Positions 24,592 through 33,442 of a stretch of DNA of 64,000 nucleotides are shown piece by piece. Both the position numbers and the translations under genes were made by a program. Under the pieces are notes generated by a model. That model made no database searches, was not told the DNA's origin, and worked only from the letters and a program-made list of their open reading frames with translations. Source of the DNA: Sulfuritalea sp. (GTDB lineage Bacteria > Pseudomonadota > Gammaproteobacteria > Burkholderiales > Rhodocyclaceae); contig JAOTRV010000006.1 in the NCBI GenBank assembly GCA_030247575.1, forward strand, positions 62,001-126,000. The letters run 5' to 3'. The first letter of the stretch is position 1. Each line of letters opens with the position of its first letter.

Positions 24592-25779
24592 ATGGCAATC
24601 CTTAGTGAGGCGGGCGCAAACTGCGCCAACAGCAGTGGCCACGGCGCGCAGCGAGTCCGCGTCGGCACGGACACCCACGCAGTGGAATGGCTGCTGCGCA
24701 CCGTCACCGGGCAGGGGATATTGGCCAGCGCGCACGCCGCCGGCGAACGCCCGCGTTGTCAGTGCGTTCCCGCGACCGTGGAGATGTATGTGGCGAAACG
24801 GGGCCGTCGGTACTATCTGGCGCGTATGCCCGGGAGCGGGCCGCTGCATGCTCCGCATTGCAATTCGCTTGAGGCGGCGAACCTGTTGTCCGGCATGGAC
24901 TGCTACGCCGAGGGGGCGCTGGCCCATGAGATGGATGGTGCGATGCGGGTACGGTTCGATGCGGCCGTGGAGCTGGGTGAGAATCTTCCGGCCTGTGGCA
25001 TGAACGGACTTCTCGACGTGCTCATCGAGGGCGCCGGCCTTAATGTGGTCGCGGTCGGCGCAGAACCGCGGGTGCGTTCGGCTGAGGCGCTGCAGCGGCT
25101 GCGCGATGCTGCCACGAAGGTGCTGCTTGCCGATCGCGGGCCGCTGAGCCGCTTTCTTCTGGTCCCGGAGCCGTTCGAGAAGGAACGGGCCGACGTCCAA
25201 AATGAGGGCTACCTCGCGCTACTGGCGAGCGACCCCTTGCCGCTGGTGTGTTCGACGATCCGGACGCTGCAGCCAAGCGAATTCGGCTGGCTGCTGCGGC
25301 TGAAGCACCTGCCCAGGATCAAGTTCTGGCTTTCGCAAACAACGGGGGCGGCACTGTTTTCCCGCTGCGCCGGCACGCTCGGCCCAGAGGATGTCATAGG
25401 GTCACTGTGCCTTTTGCAGGTGAAACAGGGGCGCTCGACGGATTCCTTTTCCGTCAAGGGAATCGCGCTGCGCCAGATCGATGCGCGAAAAATGCCGGTC
25501 CTGTCCAACGCGGAAATGGTCGTGGCCAACGAGCTTGTCTTGCATGGCAGCGGCTTTGTTCGCCCCTTGCGCTTCGACGCCCCCTGGAGCCGTGTGCTGG
25601 CGGATTACTTGCTCACGCAGGACGCGGCCGCGTCCCTCGCGTTCGTGTTTTCACCCACCGGATGCACTGACTATGACGAGGCGAAGAAACGAGTCGCCGG
25701 ACCGTTGATTCGCGGCGGGATCGCCATCGAACTGTTGCCCGCCGGCAGTTCCGGAGAATCGCCGCCGCTTGGTCCGTAA
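24592..25779 (+). CDS. DUF1173-like plasmid protein
   Basis: 395 residues. The N-terminal region has PRCQCVPATVEMYVAKRGRRYYLARMPGSG and LHAPHC, a cysteine/histidine set that could bind metal and that I associate with DUF1173 proteins of plasmids and conjugative elements. The C-terminal region (VFSPTGCTDYDEAKKRVAGPLI) is alpha/beta. Ribosome site AAGGGAGG before the ATG is strong. Family role unknown; the DUF assignment is from memory of the motif, not a search. Confidence 0.65.
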   Translation: MAILSEAGANCANSSGHGAQRVRVGTDTHAVEWLLRTVTGQGILASAHAAGERPRCQCVPATVEMYVAKRGRRYYLARMPGSGPLHAPHCNSLEAANLLSGMDCYAEGALAHEMDGAMRVRFDAAVELGENLPACGMNGLLDVLIEGAGLNVVAVGAEPRVRSAEALQRLRDAATKVLLADRGPLSRFLLVPEPFEKERADVQNEGYLALLASDPLPLVCSTIRTLQPSEFGWLLRLKHLPRIKFWLSQTTGAALFSRCAGTLGPEDVIGSLCLLQVKQGRSTDSFSVKGIALRQIDARKMPVLSNAEMVVANELVLHGSGFVRPLRFDAPWSRVLADYLLTQDAAASLAFVFSPTGCTDYDEAKKRVAGPLIRGGIAIELLPAGSSGESPPLGP

Positions 25780-25844
25780 GCTGTTGCGATGAGCTACGAG
25801 TACAGCAATGTTCGAATTAACAACGCATTTCACAGGAGCGCAAT

Positions 25845-25925
25845 TTGAAAACTAAACACGGCAATTCTCTTCGCGTTCGCCCCGGCGACGCCCTGCCCCA
25901 CCAGCGTTTCGGGGGTTCGCGATGA
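25845..25925 (+). CDS. possible 26-residue peptide coupled to the next gene, TTG start
   Basis: A TTG-initiated frame with CAGGAGCG six bases upstream encodes KTKHGNSLRVRPGDALPHQRFGGSR. Its TGA overlaps the ATG of the next gene (ATGA at 25922-25925). A good ribosome site placed far from the next start, plus exact coupling, suggests it is translated. Basic peptide, unknown role. Confidence 0.4.
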   Translation: MKTKHGNSLRVRPGDALPHQRFGGSR

Positions 25926-27193
25926 ATCGAAGTGAGTTGAATCGGGTGTTTCGCGACGAATCGGCGCTGCTTCAAAAGATCGCCGTCGCCAGTACCAGCG
26001 GTAAAGGCGCTATCTTCGGCGGAGACCCTTCCAATGGTTCTCCCTCCGCGTTCGATGTCTTTCTTGCAGCCATCGATCTGGACCGCGATGGAATCGTGTC
26101 GGCGCGTGACCGCATCGTGGCCTTTCTTGGTCTTGATGTCGATCAGGACGATCCGGTGTTTGGCCTGCCCGCGACGATGGTCATAAACGACAACGGGGAC
26201 ACCGTCGCCATCAATGAGCGCCTGGTGGTCGCGATCCAGCCTCGCTCCGAAACCGTCACCGAAACGACGCACGTGGTCACTCCGGGACGATACAACGCCG
26301 GATACGTGGATGTCAGGCAGAAGACAACCTACTGGGACGATGTCTGGTTCCGCCTGCTTTTCGGAAACAACCCGACCGAACAGAGGTTCCGCTGGGATTG
26401 CTCCCGATGCCGTCCGGGTCACCGGCTCATTGCGCTGTTCCGCAACGAGAGGCGAGCGGCAATGGTGAATGTGGACGCGAAAACCTACTGGGTGGAGCGC
26501 GCGGGGCCAGGCCTTGGGACCGGCCTCGCCGTCATGTTGGGCGTGCCGCTTTCCATTTTCGTCGCATGGGCGTTCCTTCTGCCGTCCGTGGCAAGGAGTG
26601 AAATCAGCGGCTTCGTCATGGCCTCGGTGCTGGCAACCGCAGCGCTCTTCGGAGGCTGGATTGTCCGATCGCGCGGCGTGGAGATCGAAAACGACCTCAG
26701 GAGCGCCTGCTGCCGGCTGCTCGGCGTCAAAGCTCCGGCGCGGCAGACGGCGAGGATGTGGGGGTTTGCCTCCCTTGCATTGGCGGGCTGGAGCGCGTAC
26801 CTCCTCGTTTCATCCTCTTCGCCTGCGCCGCTTGAAAAAGGCACGCCTTCAGCCACCGCGCCGCGACCGGCCAAGGCCTCTGCGGCCACCAAACAAGCCA
26901 AGGACGAACTGACCGTGGCGGCTGGGCGGACGGCGCAGGTGACGCCCCCCGATTGGGGTCCTGTGGCCAAGGAAAACGAGGACACGCGATCTGCCTTTCT
27001 GGGGGCAAAGAGGGCTTGCGCCGCGCAGAAGGAAAAAGGCATGATGCTCGACTGTCTGAACAAGATTGTGGCGCGATTGACGGATCCGGCGAACCAGGAA
27101 CCATGGATTCAGCGTCTGTCGGCGTCACAGCGTGAGGACAATATCAAGGGGGTTCGCATACTGCTCGCCGAAGTGCAGGCAGGTCGCGACTAG
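25922..27193 (+). CDS. membrane protein with EF-hand-like loop, unknown
   Basis: 423 residues. The soluble N-terminal ~195 residues contain AAIDLDRDGIVSARD, which fits a calcium-binding EF-hand/dockerin loop (D-x-D-x-D-G). A cysteine pair (CSRCRPGH) follows. Three membrane spans come at ~200-225 (GLAVMLGVPLSIFVAWAFLL), ~232-252 and ~282-300. The C-terminal ~120 residues are alanine/proline-rich, then helical with paired cysteines (KRACAAQKEKGMMLDCL). No close family recognised. Confidence 0.65.
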   Translation: MNRSELNRVFRDESALLQKIAVASTSGKGAIFGGDPSNGSPSAFDVFLAAIDLDRDGIVSARDRIVAFLGLDVDQDDPVFGLPATMVINDNGDTVAINERLVVAIQPRSETVTETTHVVTPGRYNAGYVDVRQKTTYWDDVWFRLLFGNNPTEQRFRWDCSRCRPGHRLIALFRNERRAAMVNVDAKTYWVERAGPGLGTGLAVMLGVPLSIFVAWAFLLPSVARSEISGFVMASVLATAALFGGWIVRSRGVEIENDLRSACCRLLGVKAPARQTARMWGFASLALAGWSAYLLVSSSSPAPLEKGTPSATAPRPAKASAATKQAKDELTVAAGRTAQVTPPDWGPVAKENEDTRSAFLGAKRACAAQKEKGMMLDCLNKIVARLTDPANQEPWIQRLSASQREDNIKGVRILLAEVQAGRD

Positions 27194-27233
27194 GAAACGC
27201 CGTTCGATCGGCTGAGAGAAGCTGGAGGCTTGC

Positions 27234-27437
27234 TTGGATCAAGACAAACTGACTCCTGACGAGGGGTCGGCGGAAGAGAAGGCCGCGAATGACGATGTTT
27301 CTGGCGACGCGGCGCCGACGCTCGAGCAGATTCTGAACCGGTGGAATCGACGTGACGCGCTGGTGCACGAAGGCCTTCGGCCGGAAGGCCATAGACCCGG
27401 ACACGGGACCCGACGCAACGAGCTCAAGGACGGTTAA
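27234..27437 (+). CDS. small acidic hypothetical protein, TTG start
   Basis: 67 residues starting at TTG with GCTGGAGG upstream. The acidic N-terminal half (DKLTPDEGSAEEKAANDDVSGD) precedes a basic half (LNRWNRRDALVHEG; HRPGHGTRRNE). 40 bases after the membrane-protein gene. Unknown function. Confidence 0.5.
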   Translation: MDQDKLTPDEGSAEEKAANDDVSGDAAPTLEQILNRWNRRDALVHEGLRPEGHRPGHGTRRNELKDG

Positions 27438-27539
27438 CCGGCCACGCCTGGAATCTGCGCCGGTAAATCGGTCAAAGGCCGAGTCGCAAGCCCGGCACCA
27501 ACGGCAGGCCTAGAGGGAACGTCGCGACCGACATTTTGA

Positions 27540-28922
27540 CTAGAGGGTCCGCAGGAATTCCACCGCCTGTTCGACGCGGTCCAGCGCTGTGATCTTCAGT
27601 CCCGCAATAGGGTGCTTGGGCATATTGGCCTTGGGCACCAACGCATGGACGAAGCCGAGCTTGGCGGCTTCCTTGAGCCGCTCCTGCCCGCGCGGCGCCG
27701 GACGAATTTCGCCGGCCAGGCCGATTTCACCGAACGCCACCGTCTTTGCCGGGATAGGCCGGCTGCGCAGGGATGAGACGATGGCCAGCAGCATGGCGAG
27801 ATCGGATGCGGGCTCTTGGATGCGCACGCCCCCGACGGCGTTCATGAAGACATCCTGATCGAAGCAGGCGACGCCGGCATGGCGGTGCAGGACGGCGAGC
27901 AGCATGGCAAGCCGCGCCGCATCGAGGCCGACCGTAAGTCGGCGCGGGTTGGGGGTGTGGGCCTCGTCGACCAGCGCCTGAATTTCGACCAGCAGGGGGC
28001 GAGTGCCTTCTTGCGTCACCATGACACACGATCCCGCGACGTTTTGCGCGTGTTGCGAGAGGAACAGTGCGGAGGGGTTGGAGACGCCGCGCAGTCCCAT
28101 TTCAGTCATCGCGAACACGCCGATCTCATTGACGGCGCCGAAACGGTTCTTCACCGCGCGCACCAGGCGGAAGCTCGAATGCGTGTCGCCCTCGAAATAG
28201 AGCACGGTGTCGACCATGTGCTCCAGCACGCGCGGCCCGGCCAGGCTGCCTTCCTTGGTGACGTGGCCGACCAGGATCACACAGGTGCCGCTTTGCTTGG
28301 CGAAGCGCGTCAGCTGCGCCGCGCATTCGCGCACCTGGGCCACCGAGCCCGGTGCCGATTGCAGGGCATCGCTCCAGATCGTCTGGATGGAGTCGATCAC
28401 CGCCACCATCGGACGCTGCTGCACCAGCATGCCAAGGATCTTTTCCAGATTGATCTCTGGCAGCAATTGCAGGCCTTCGACCGGCAACTGCAGCCGCCGG
28501 GCTCTGAGCGCGACCTGCTCGGCAGACTCCTCGCCGGCCACATAGACCACGTTCTCACGCGCTTCAGCCAGCCGCGAAAGGGCCTGCAACAGGAGAGTCG
28601 ATTTGCCAATGCCAGGATCGCCGCCGAGCAACACCACTCCCCCGGCGACCAACCCGCCTCCCAATACGCGATCGAACTCGTCGATCCCTGTCGGCTGCCG
28701 CGGCTCCTCGCGGGACTCGATCTGCGAGAGTTGCTGCAGCTTGCCGACTCCCGCCAGGGAGGAAAACACGCCGCCAAAGCGCGTGGCGGAAGACGTGCTT
28801 GTTGCGACAACGGATTCGACGAGGGTGTTCCATTTTCCGCAGCCGGGACACTGCCCCTGCCATTTGGGCGAGCTGTCACCGCACTCGGTGCAGCTGAACT
28901 GGAGTTTTTCGGGTTTTCCCAT
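27540..28922 (-). CDS. radA: DNA repair protein RadA (Sms)
   Basis: 460 residues from the ATG at 28922, five bases past the upstream gene's stop; the longer frame overlaps that gene. N-terminal C4 zinc finger (FSCTECG...CPGCGKW). RecA-like core with Walker A GGDPGIGKST, VVYVAGEESAEQ, and the RadA-specific KNRFG motif (VRAVKNRFGAVNEIGVF). C-terminal Lon-like domain (GLDAARLAMLLAVL...GEIGLAGEIRPA). Full length for the family. RadA processes recombination branches. Pairing with a nuclease on a mobile element is unusual, since it is normally chromosomal. Confidence 0.95.
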   Translation of the reverse strand: MGKPEKLQFSCTECGDSSPKWQGQCPGCGKWNTLVESVVATSTSSATRFGGVFSSLAGVGKLQQLSQIESREEPRQPTGIDEFDRVLGGGLVAGGVVLLGGDPGIGKSTLLLQALSRLAEARENVVYVAGEESAEQVALRARRLQLPVEGLQLLPEINLEKILGMLVQQRPMVAVIDSIQTIWSDALQSAPGSVAQVRECAAQLTRFAKQSGTCVILVGHVTKEGSLAGPRVLEHMVDTVLYFEGDTHSSFRLVRAVKNRFGAVNEIGVFAMTEMGLRGVSNPSALFLSQHAQNVAGSCVMVTQEGTRPLLVEIQALVDEAHTPNPRRLTVGLDAARLAMLLAVLHRHAGVACFDQDVFMNAVGGVRIQEPASDLAMLLAIVSSLRSRPIPAKTVAFGEIGLAGEIRPAPRGQERLKEAAKLGFVHALVPKANMPKHPIAGLKITALDRVEQAVEFLRTL

Positions 28923-28927
28923 GTGCT

Positions 28928-30412
28928 CTATGCCCCGCGAAGCGTCAGCGTGCGCACACCGTCCACCACCACACCGGTGGCCAGGCAGTCGTCTTCGTTG
29001 TAATCGAGGATGCGCTGCTTGATTGCGAGGTCTCCGGTTTCGATCCAGCGGTGGTACCACTCAATGGAGGCCGCTCCCGACGGATGCGTGTCTCGCCAAT
29101 GAAAGCCGAGGTACTGCGCCAGCGTCTTGATCGACTGGTCATAGGTCGGCCATTCAGTGCATTTCTTGATGACGTCGAGGTACAGATCGATCATCGCCGG
29201 CAGGGCGAACAGCGCTTCGACGTCCTCGACGCTACAAACGGTCGGGTAGGTCTTCGCCAGCTTCTTGTAGGCGGTGCGCTCGTAGGGCGAATAATAGTAA
29301 ACGATGGAGTCCTGCACCCGTGCGCACAGATACCGCCACGCCTGGGCGAACACCTGTTCTTCGCATTCGGGCGCGGTGCCGTCGGCAAAATAGGGGGCGA
29401 ACCGGGCTTGGGCCGGTTGTCCATGCGGGCGTTCCACGAACCCATGAAGATAGACGATGTCGGCCATGGGGTCCGCTTCGATATCGAAATAGACCTCGTG
29501 CTGTGCGACCGGCAGTGTGAGCGCCTTCTTCAGGTACGGCCTGGCATTGGGTGTCGCCAGTAGTTTCGCGCGCTCGTGAAACTTGATCAGGGTGTCCCGT
29601 CCGATGCCAGGGAAGACCGTCTTGCCGCCCTCGAAAAACTGCTCCGGATTGCAGCGGGCGAGCGCCGCTACCGTGGGCAACGCCGCGGCAATCGTGTCGC
29701 GCTTCGACCGGCCCAGTTCGGCGATCAGGGTCAGGTCGTTGCTCCCGATCAGCGTTTCCTTGCAGTGGCGGTACCAATGGCAGAGCTTGCAACCGGCGCT
29801 CATGGCGGGCCGCGAGGTGGCTGTTCCGGCGAGCAGGGAGCGCACGTCGTTCAGGACGATCTGGTAGCTGTCCCACCAAGACACGGTGTTGCGAACGCCT
29901 TGGGGCGCCGAAAGCGGATACGGGACCTCCTGGCCGGTGCGATCGACAATGAACGGCTCCCGGCTGCCGTCGCTCACGTTGAGGCCTTCGAGGATGTTCG
30001 TGTAGTGGCTGATCTGCACCGCGTAATGCTTCTTGAGCTTGCCTTCCTCCGCATCGCCGTCGAAGCCGGAGCCCGCCTTGATGTCGCCGGCGGCATAGCC
30101 GTTCCCCCGGAGCTTCAGCAAGTCAGGAATCCCCACCTTGTCGCCATGGCTGATGCGGCCGCCAAAAATCAGCGGCTCGCCCCGGCGCATGGCGTCCAGT
30201 GTTTGCGCTTCGCGTTCCTGCTCGGGGACGAGGCTCATGTTGGCGGTGACCCCGAGGGAGGCCACGACGCTGGCTTCGTGAGCCAGGCCCTGCTCCCACA
30301 GCAACTCGATGAAGGCGTTGGGCTCATCTCGATCCGCCGGGTTGCCGAAAGCGTCGAGCGCCACGCGATGCGGACACTGGACGGCATTGTAGAGTTGGGT
30401 GGCAGTGATCAT
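28928..30412 (-). CDS. RecB/Cas4-like and RNase-H-like fused nuclease (TM0106 type)
   Basis: 494 residues from the ATG at 30412, which overlaps the upstream small gene's stop (ATGA). N-terminal part: a RecB/Cas4-type site, GDIKAG (D-x-K) near 120, and a cysteine cluster CKLCHWYRHC (~205) that with an earlier cysteine (QCPHR) may hold an iron-sulfur cluster. C-terminal part: DEDD/RNase-H-like, with YFDIEADP (~310), SIVYYYSPYER and YNEDDC. This matches the TM0106-family predicted nucleases. Co-transcribed with radA; likely DNA end processing. Confidence 0.85.
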   Translation of the reverse strand: MITATQLYNAVQCPHRVALDAFGNPADRDEPNAFIELLWEQGLAHEASVVASLGVTANMSLVPEQEREAQTLDAMRRGEPLIFGGRISHGDKVGIPDLLKLRGNGYAAGDIKAGSGFDGDAEEGKLKKHYAVQISHYTNILEGLNVSDGSREPFIVDRTGQEVPYPLSAPQGVRNTVSWWDSYQIVLNDVRSLLAGTATSRPAMSAGCKLCHWYRHCKETLIGSNDLTLIAELGRSKRDTIAAALPTVAALARCNPEQFFEGGKTVFPGIGRDTLIKFHERAKLLATPNARPYLKKALTLPVAQHEVYFDIEADPMADIVYLHGFVERPHGQPAQARFAPYFADGTAPECEEQVFAQAWRYLCARVQDSIVYYYSPYERTAYKKLAKTYPTVCSVEDVEALFALPAMIDLYLDVIKKCTEWPTYDQSIKTLAQYLGFHWRDTHPSGAASIEWYHRWIETGDLAIKQRILDYNEDDCLATGVVVDGVRTLTLRGA

Positions 30413-30549
30413 GATGGGCAGGCCGCGCGTCGAACCGCGTTGGCGATTGTTGTCCAATACTCGCGCCAGTGGGGCGCCAGTTGTTCCCAGGTCACCCGCT
30501 TGTGGGGCTGATCAGGGCACGCCTCGTAGGCAATTCGTCCGTAGTCCAT
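30409..30549 (-). CDS. very small hypothetical protein upstream of the nuclease
   Basis: 46 residues (DYGRIAYEACPDQPHKRVTWEQLAPHWREYWTTIANAVRRAACPS). AAGGA lies upstream of the ATG at 30549, and its stop overlaps the nuclease start. The frame is open further upstream, but that part overlaps the next gene. Confidence 0.55.
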   Translation of the reverse strand: MDYGRIAYEACPDQPHKRVTWEQLAPHWREYWTTIANAVRRAACPS

Positions 30550-30578
30550 GGTGTTCCTTGAGATGGCGGAATGACCGG

Positions 30579-30917
30579 CTAGCCGGTTTGAGCATAGCCG
30601 GTACGTTGGTGGCGGATGGCGGCCCGGGGCGGCGTGGCGCCCGGCACATGCCAGCCGAACATGGACCCCACGAGCATGCACTCCGCTTGTTCGGGCGTCA
30701 CGCCCAACCGGCGATTGAGAAGCGCGACCAGGTTCTGCGCGTCGGTTGGATCGCGCGTGTCGTAGGTCGTCGCATAACAGCCGGGCTCCCCGCGCTTGAT
30801 CGCGGCGATGTAACGACCTGGCCCGCGCTCAGGGATGTAGACGAAGCAGTTGGTTGGCAGGTCGGGGTGGAGTGGTTGGGTGGCCATTGGGGCAATGAGC
30901 AAGTGAGTGAATGACAT
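30579..30917 (-). CDS. small hypothetical protein
   Basis: 112 residues. Contains PTNCFVYIPERGPGRYIAAIKRGEPGCYATTYD and DAQNLVALLNRRLGVTPEQAECMLVGSMFGWHVPGA. Looks like a compact alpha/beta domain. An alternative start at MATQPL (10 codons in) is possible. Unknown function. Confidence 0.6.
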   Translation of the reverse strand: MSFTHLLIAPMATQPLHPDLPTNCFVYIPERGPGRYIAAIKRGEPGCYATTYDTRDPTDAQNLVALLNRRLGVTPEQAECMLVGSMFGWHVPGATPPRAAIRHQRTGYAQTG

Positions 30918-30982
30918 CCCGCATTCTCCGGATTACCCCCTACTGCTGCAGAAATATCTGCGACGCCGGCGGCGCGAGGACG

Positions 30983-31210
30983 CTAGGTGCCCGGCCTGAC
31001 ATGCATCGGTTCGTGATCACGGAGGCAATCGCCGATCATCACCTCGTCGAGGTGGATTGCGTCCGCGAACTCCTGAAACCAGTCGGCGGGCAGCTTGTAC
31101 TGGACGCCATGTTCGCGCAAGCCGCGTTGCAGCGCAGCGCGTGCCTCGCCAGACGTTTCGCCAAGCGCGGTGAAGGTGAAGTTGCTCGTATCGAGGCTCG
31201 CGATGAACAT
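30983..31210 (-). CDS. small hypothetical protein
   Basis: 75 residues (SNFTFTALGETSGEARAALQRGLREHGVQYKLPADWFQEFADAIHLDEVMIGDCLRD). GGAGATAT upstream of the ATG serves as ribosome site. Part of the minus-strand run of small genes from 34247 to 30409. Confidence 0.6.
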   Translation of the reverse strand: MFIASLDTSNFTFTALGETSGEARAALQRGLREHGVQYKLPADWFQEFADAIHLDEVMIGDCLRDHEPMHVRPGT

Positions 31211-31224
31211 GGTTGGATATCTCC

Positions 31225-31608
31225 TCAGGTGCTTCGTGCAGCCAGTGCCTGGCGCAACGCCCGTTCGGCATACTGGTACTGGCGTGAGAACCGACCTCGC
31301 AGGGCGGGGACCTGTCTGCGCATGAAGCTGTTCGCAAGCGCCTCGGCTTCTTCCGGTGTAGCGGCCGCGTGGATGGCCTTGACTTGCTCATCGATCAGGC
31401 TCTCGATGCGTTCCTCGGCCAGGCGCTCTACTGCTTTCAGCGAGTGGACCATATGCTTGAGCGCGCGAACGGTTCCCGGTATATCCACATGCGAGGCGCG
31501 GACGATCTGCTCTATGGTCTTTGCGGTGCGCAGCTGACTGAGCGCGCTGCTCGCGTTGCTCTCGGCCTTGGCCAACTGCTGCTGTATGAAGAACTGCGTG
31601 GCGTTCAT
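31225..31608 (-). CDS. small helical hypothetical protein
   Basis: 127 residues, almost wholly helical with coiled-coil character (FFIQQQLAKAESNASSALSQLRTAKTIEQIV; LKAVERLAEERIESLIDEQVKAI). Basic C-terminus. 14 bases from the next gene. Unknown function. Confidence 0.6.
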   Translation of the reverse strand: MNATQFFIQQQLAKAESNASSALSQLRTAKTIEQIVRASHVDIPGTVRALKHMVHSLKAVERLAEERIESLIDEQVKAIHAAATPEEAEALANSFMRRQVPALRGRFSRQYQYAERALRQALAARST

Positions 31609-31634
31609 TTGTTCATATTCCTGTATCGGTCCGG

Positions 31635-31997
31635 CTAGGCGGCCAGCCGGTCGGGAGCTTTCGCCTTCGCCGCCTCGCGGCTGGCTCGGACTTCCTTGTA
31701 TTTTGCGTAGGTGGCCTCGGGCTGCTCGAGTTCGATGCCAATCATCGGGCGGCCCATGATGTCGGGGTGATATCCCGGCTCCAGACGCAGCGTGGCATCC
31801 TCCTGGACTCTTGTCCGGCAGGCCTCTTCATAGTGGAGGTTCGTGTGGAGGGTTCGCTTGGACGTGCCCTTCCCGAATTCAAATTGGGAGCGATACACGC
31901 GATAGCGCGCGACCGAATGCCAGTCGGCCTTGAGCTCGCCGAGGTCGCGATCCATGTCGGGCGTGGCGTCTTCTTGCGGTTTGGTGACATCGCACAT
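31635..31997 (-). CDS. VRYRVYRS-type small protein, paralogue of the gene at 14402
   Basis: 120 residues from the ATG at 31997. Shares ARYRVYRS, KRTLH, YEEACR, PGY and RPMIGIE with the product of 14402-14728. It has an extra acidic N-terminus (PQEDATPDMDRDLGELKADWHS). The two are only moderately similar, so the duplication is old or they arrived separately. Function unknown. Confidence 0.65.
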   Translation of the reverse strand: MCDVTKPQEDATPDMDRDLGELKADWHSVARYRVYRSQFEFGKGTSKRTLHTNLHYEEACRTRVQEDATLRLEPGYHPDIMGRPMIGIELEQPEATYAKYKEVRASREAAKAKAPDRLAA

Positions 31998-31999
31998 GG

Positions 32000-32332
32000 T
32001 CAGTGTCTCGTAACGCCGAGGGCCGCATTGGCGATGTCGTAGATGGCATCGGATTCCTCCGCGTATTTCAAGGCGGCGGCCCGATACTGGGACGGAATCG
32101 GCTTGTGCCGCATCGGGAGATTGGAAACCCATTTCCCGTTGCCGTTGGGCATCCAGATCGCTTCCTTGTGCGTGGCGTGTGCCAGCGCCCACATGTAGGC
32201 AATCGCGGCGTCGAGCGACTTGAATTGGCGCGTTGAAGGCGTGTCATCGAGTCGATGGCAGCCGTCGTCGCCAATGTGGAGGGTTATCGTGCTCTGAGCG
32301 CCATCCGGCGGGCAGGCTTGTGGGCGGGCCAT
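32000..32332 (-). CDS. small hypothetical protein
   Basis: 110 residues from the ATG at 32332, which overlaps the upstream stop (TGATG). Contains ITLHIGDDGCHRLDD, FKSLDAAIAYMWALAHATHKEAIWMPNGNGKWVSNLP and SQYRAAALKYAEESDAIYDIANAAL. Two bases before the next gene. Not recognised. Confidence 0.6.
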   Translation of the reverse strand: MARPQACPPDGAQSTITLHIGDDGCHRLDDTPSTRQFKSLDAAIAYMWALAHATHKEAIWMPNGNGKWVSNLPMRHKPIPSQYRAAALKYAEESDAIYDIANAALGVTRH

Positions 32333-32922
32333 CAGGAGGCCAGCGCCTCGGCGCATCCTTCGCGTTCGCTCTCGGCACGAATGCGCCGAAGGGTTGCCGT
32401 CGGGGTAAGCCCCTGCCCGTGGTACACCTTGAGCATCTGCTCAGGATAGGGCGAGTACGTCGCGCCGAATAGGCGGTTCGGGTGGGCGTTCAGGCGGTCG
32501 CATTCAGCCTTCTGCAGATCATTGACGGCTTTTACGAACTCAGACAGTGTCAGCGATGGCTCGATCTTCTGCCTCTGGGCCTGCTCGGTTGCACAGCAGA
32601 AGGGTTGTTGGTCGCGCTTGCGCTCGATCAGGATGTTGTTTCGTCCACGGGGCTTCATCCCTTTGATGATGAAGACCTCTCGGCCGATCGTCACTTCGCT
32701 GCCGAGCGGCGGCAAGTCCAGAAAGGCTTCATTCTGCTTATAGAGCACTTCCTCGCGGGTTTCGGCACCGATCAGGACGCCCTCGACCTTCATCGTGAAG
32801 GTGCCCGCCAAATAGGAGCCGTGGGTCGCTGCGAGGCGAACGCCGTATTTTTCGGCAAGGGGTTTCATGGTGGCATCCAGGTCTGCGCGGAACGCCTTGA
32901 GCATCTGTTTGGTAATCGGCAT
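32332..32922 (-). CDS. hypothetical protein, 196 residues
   Basis: Starts MPITKQMLKAFRADLDATMKPLAEKYGVRLAATHGSYLAG. The middle block FLDLPPLGSEVTIGREVFIIKGMKPRGRNNILIERKRD is beta-rich and basic, and the C-terminal part is helical. The frame is open upstream, but the ATG at 32922 with AGGAAAT upstream fits best. Similar openings occur in phage- and plasmid-encoded proteins of unknown function. Confidence 0.6.
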   Translation of the reverse strand: MPITKQMLKAFRADLDATMKPLAEKYGVRLAATHGSYLAGTFTMKVEGVLIGAETREEVLYKQNEAFLDLPPLGSEVTIGREVFIIKGMKPRGRNNILIERKRDQQPFCCATEQAQRQKIEPSLTLSEFVKAVNDLQKAECDRLNAHPNRLFGATYSPYPEQMLKVYHGQGLTPTATLRRIRAESEREGCAEALAS

Positions 32923-33124
32923 GTGATTTCCTGAGCACGCTGTGGAGATACTTGAGAGCGTACCGATCCGCCATGGGTAAATCCGAAAAAAGATGCCGGC
33001 TGAACGGATAGGAGAAGTGTGAGTTCGCGCTGAATCACGGACATGCAAAAAACAATCTCATGCGTGCGCTTGAAGATGTGATTGGGCTACGCGGATGCCC
33101 GGCAATACGGGAAGGTCTTTGGAA

Positions 33125-33442
33125 CTATCCCAGCTTCTCCTTGATGTCTTGGACCGCCTCGGCCAGCGTGTTGTGGGCCAGCCTCTCGCCGTCCTTGTTG
33201 TAGAGGGTAAAGACGATGTGCTCCGGGGGTGTGCTGGGACTTACCATCGGATGGGTACCGGCTGTGATCAGGATGTAGCCGCCGGCCGGCAGCCCCTTGT
33301 GCAGAGCGGCGCGTCCATCGACAAGTCGCGTCGGGGTGAATCCGTAGTACGAGGGATGTGCCGTGCCGCGCCGATATTCGGTCTCGAATGGATTGACGAT
33401 CCACGCACCGTTGAACTCGAAACCGACCAGAGGCTGTTTCAT
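33125..33442 (-). CDS. small hypothetical protein
   Basis: 105 residues (KQPLVGFEFNGAWIVNPFETEYRRGTAHPSYYGFTPTRLVDG...). Beta-rich N-terminal half, with a helical end LAHNTLAEAVQDIKEKLG. Start overlaps the stop of the upstream cysteine-peptidase-like gene by four bases. Confidence 0.6.
   Translation of the reverse strand: MKQPLVGFEFNGAWIVNPFETEYRRGTAHPSYYGFTPTRLVDGRAALHKGLPAGGYILITAGTHPMVSPSTPPEHIVFTLYNKDGERLAHNTLAEAVQDIKEKLG

Noticed and set aside
27816-29003. 395-codon plus-strand open frame opposite radA
   Set aside because: Antisense shadow; radA is complete and unambiguous.
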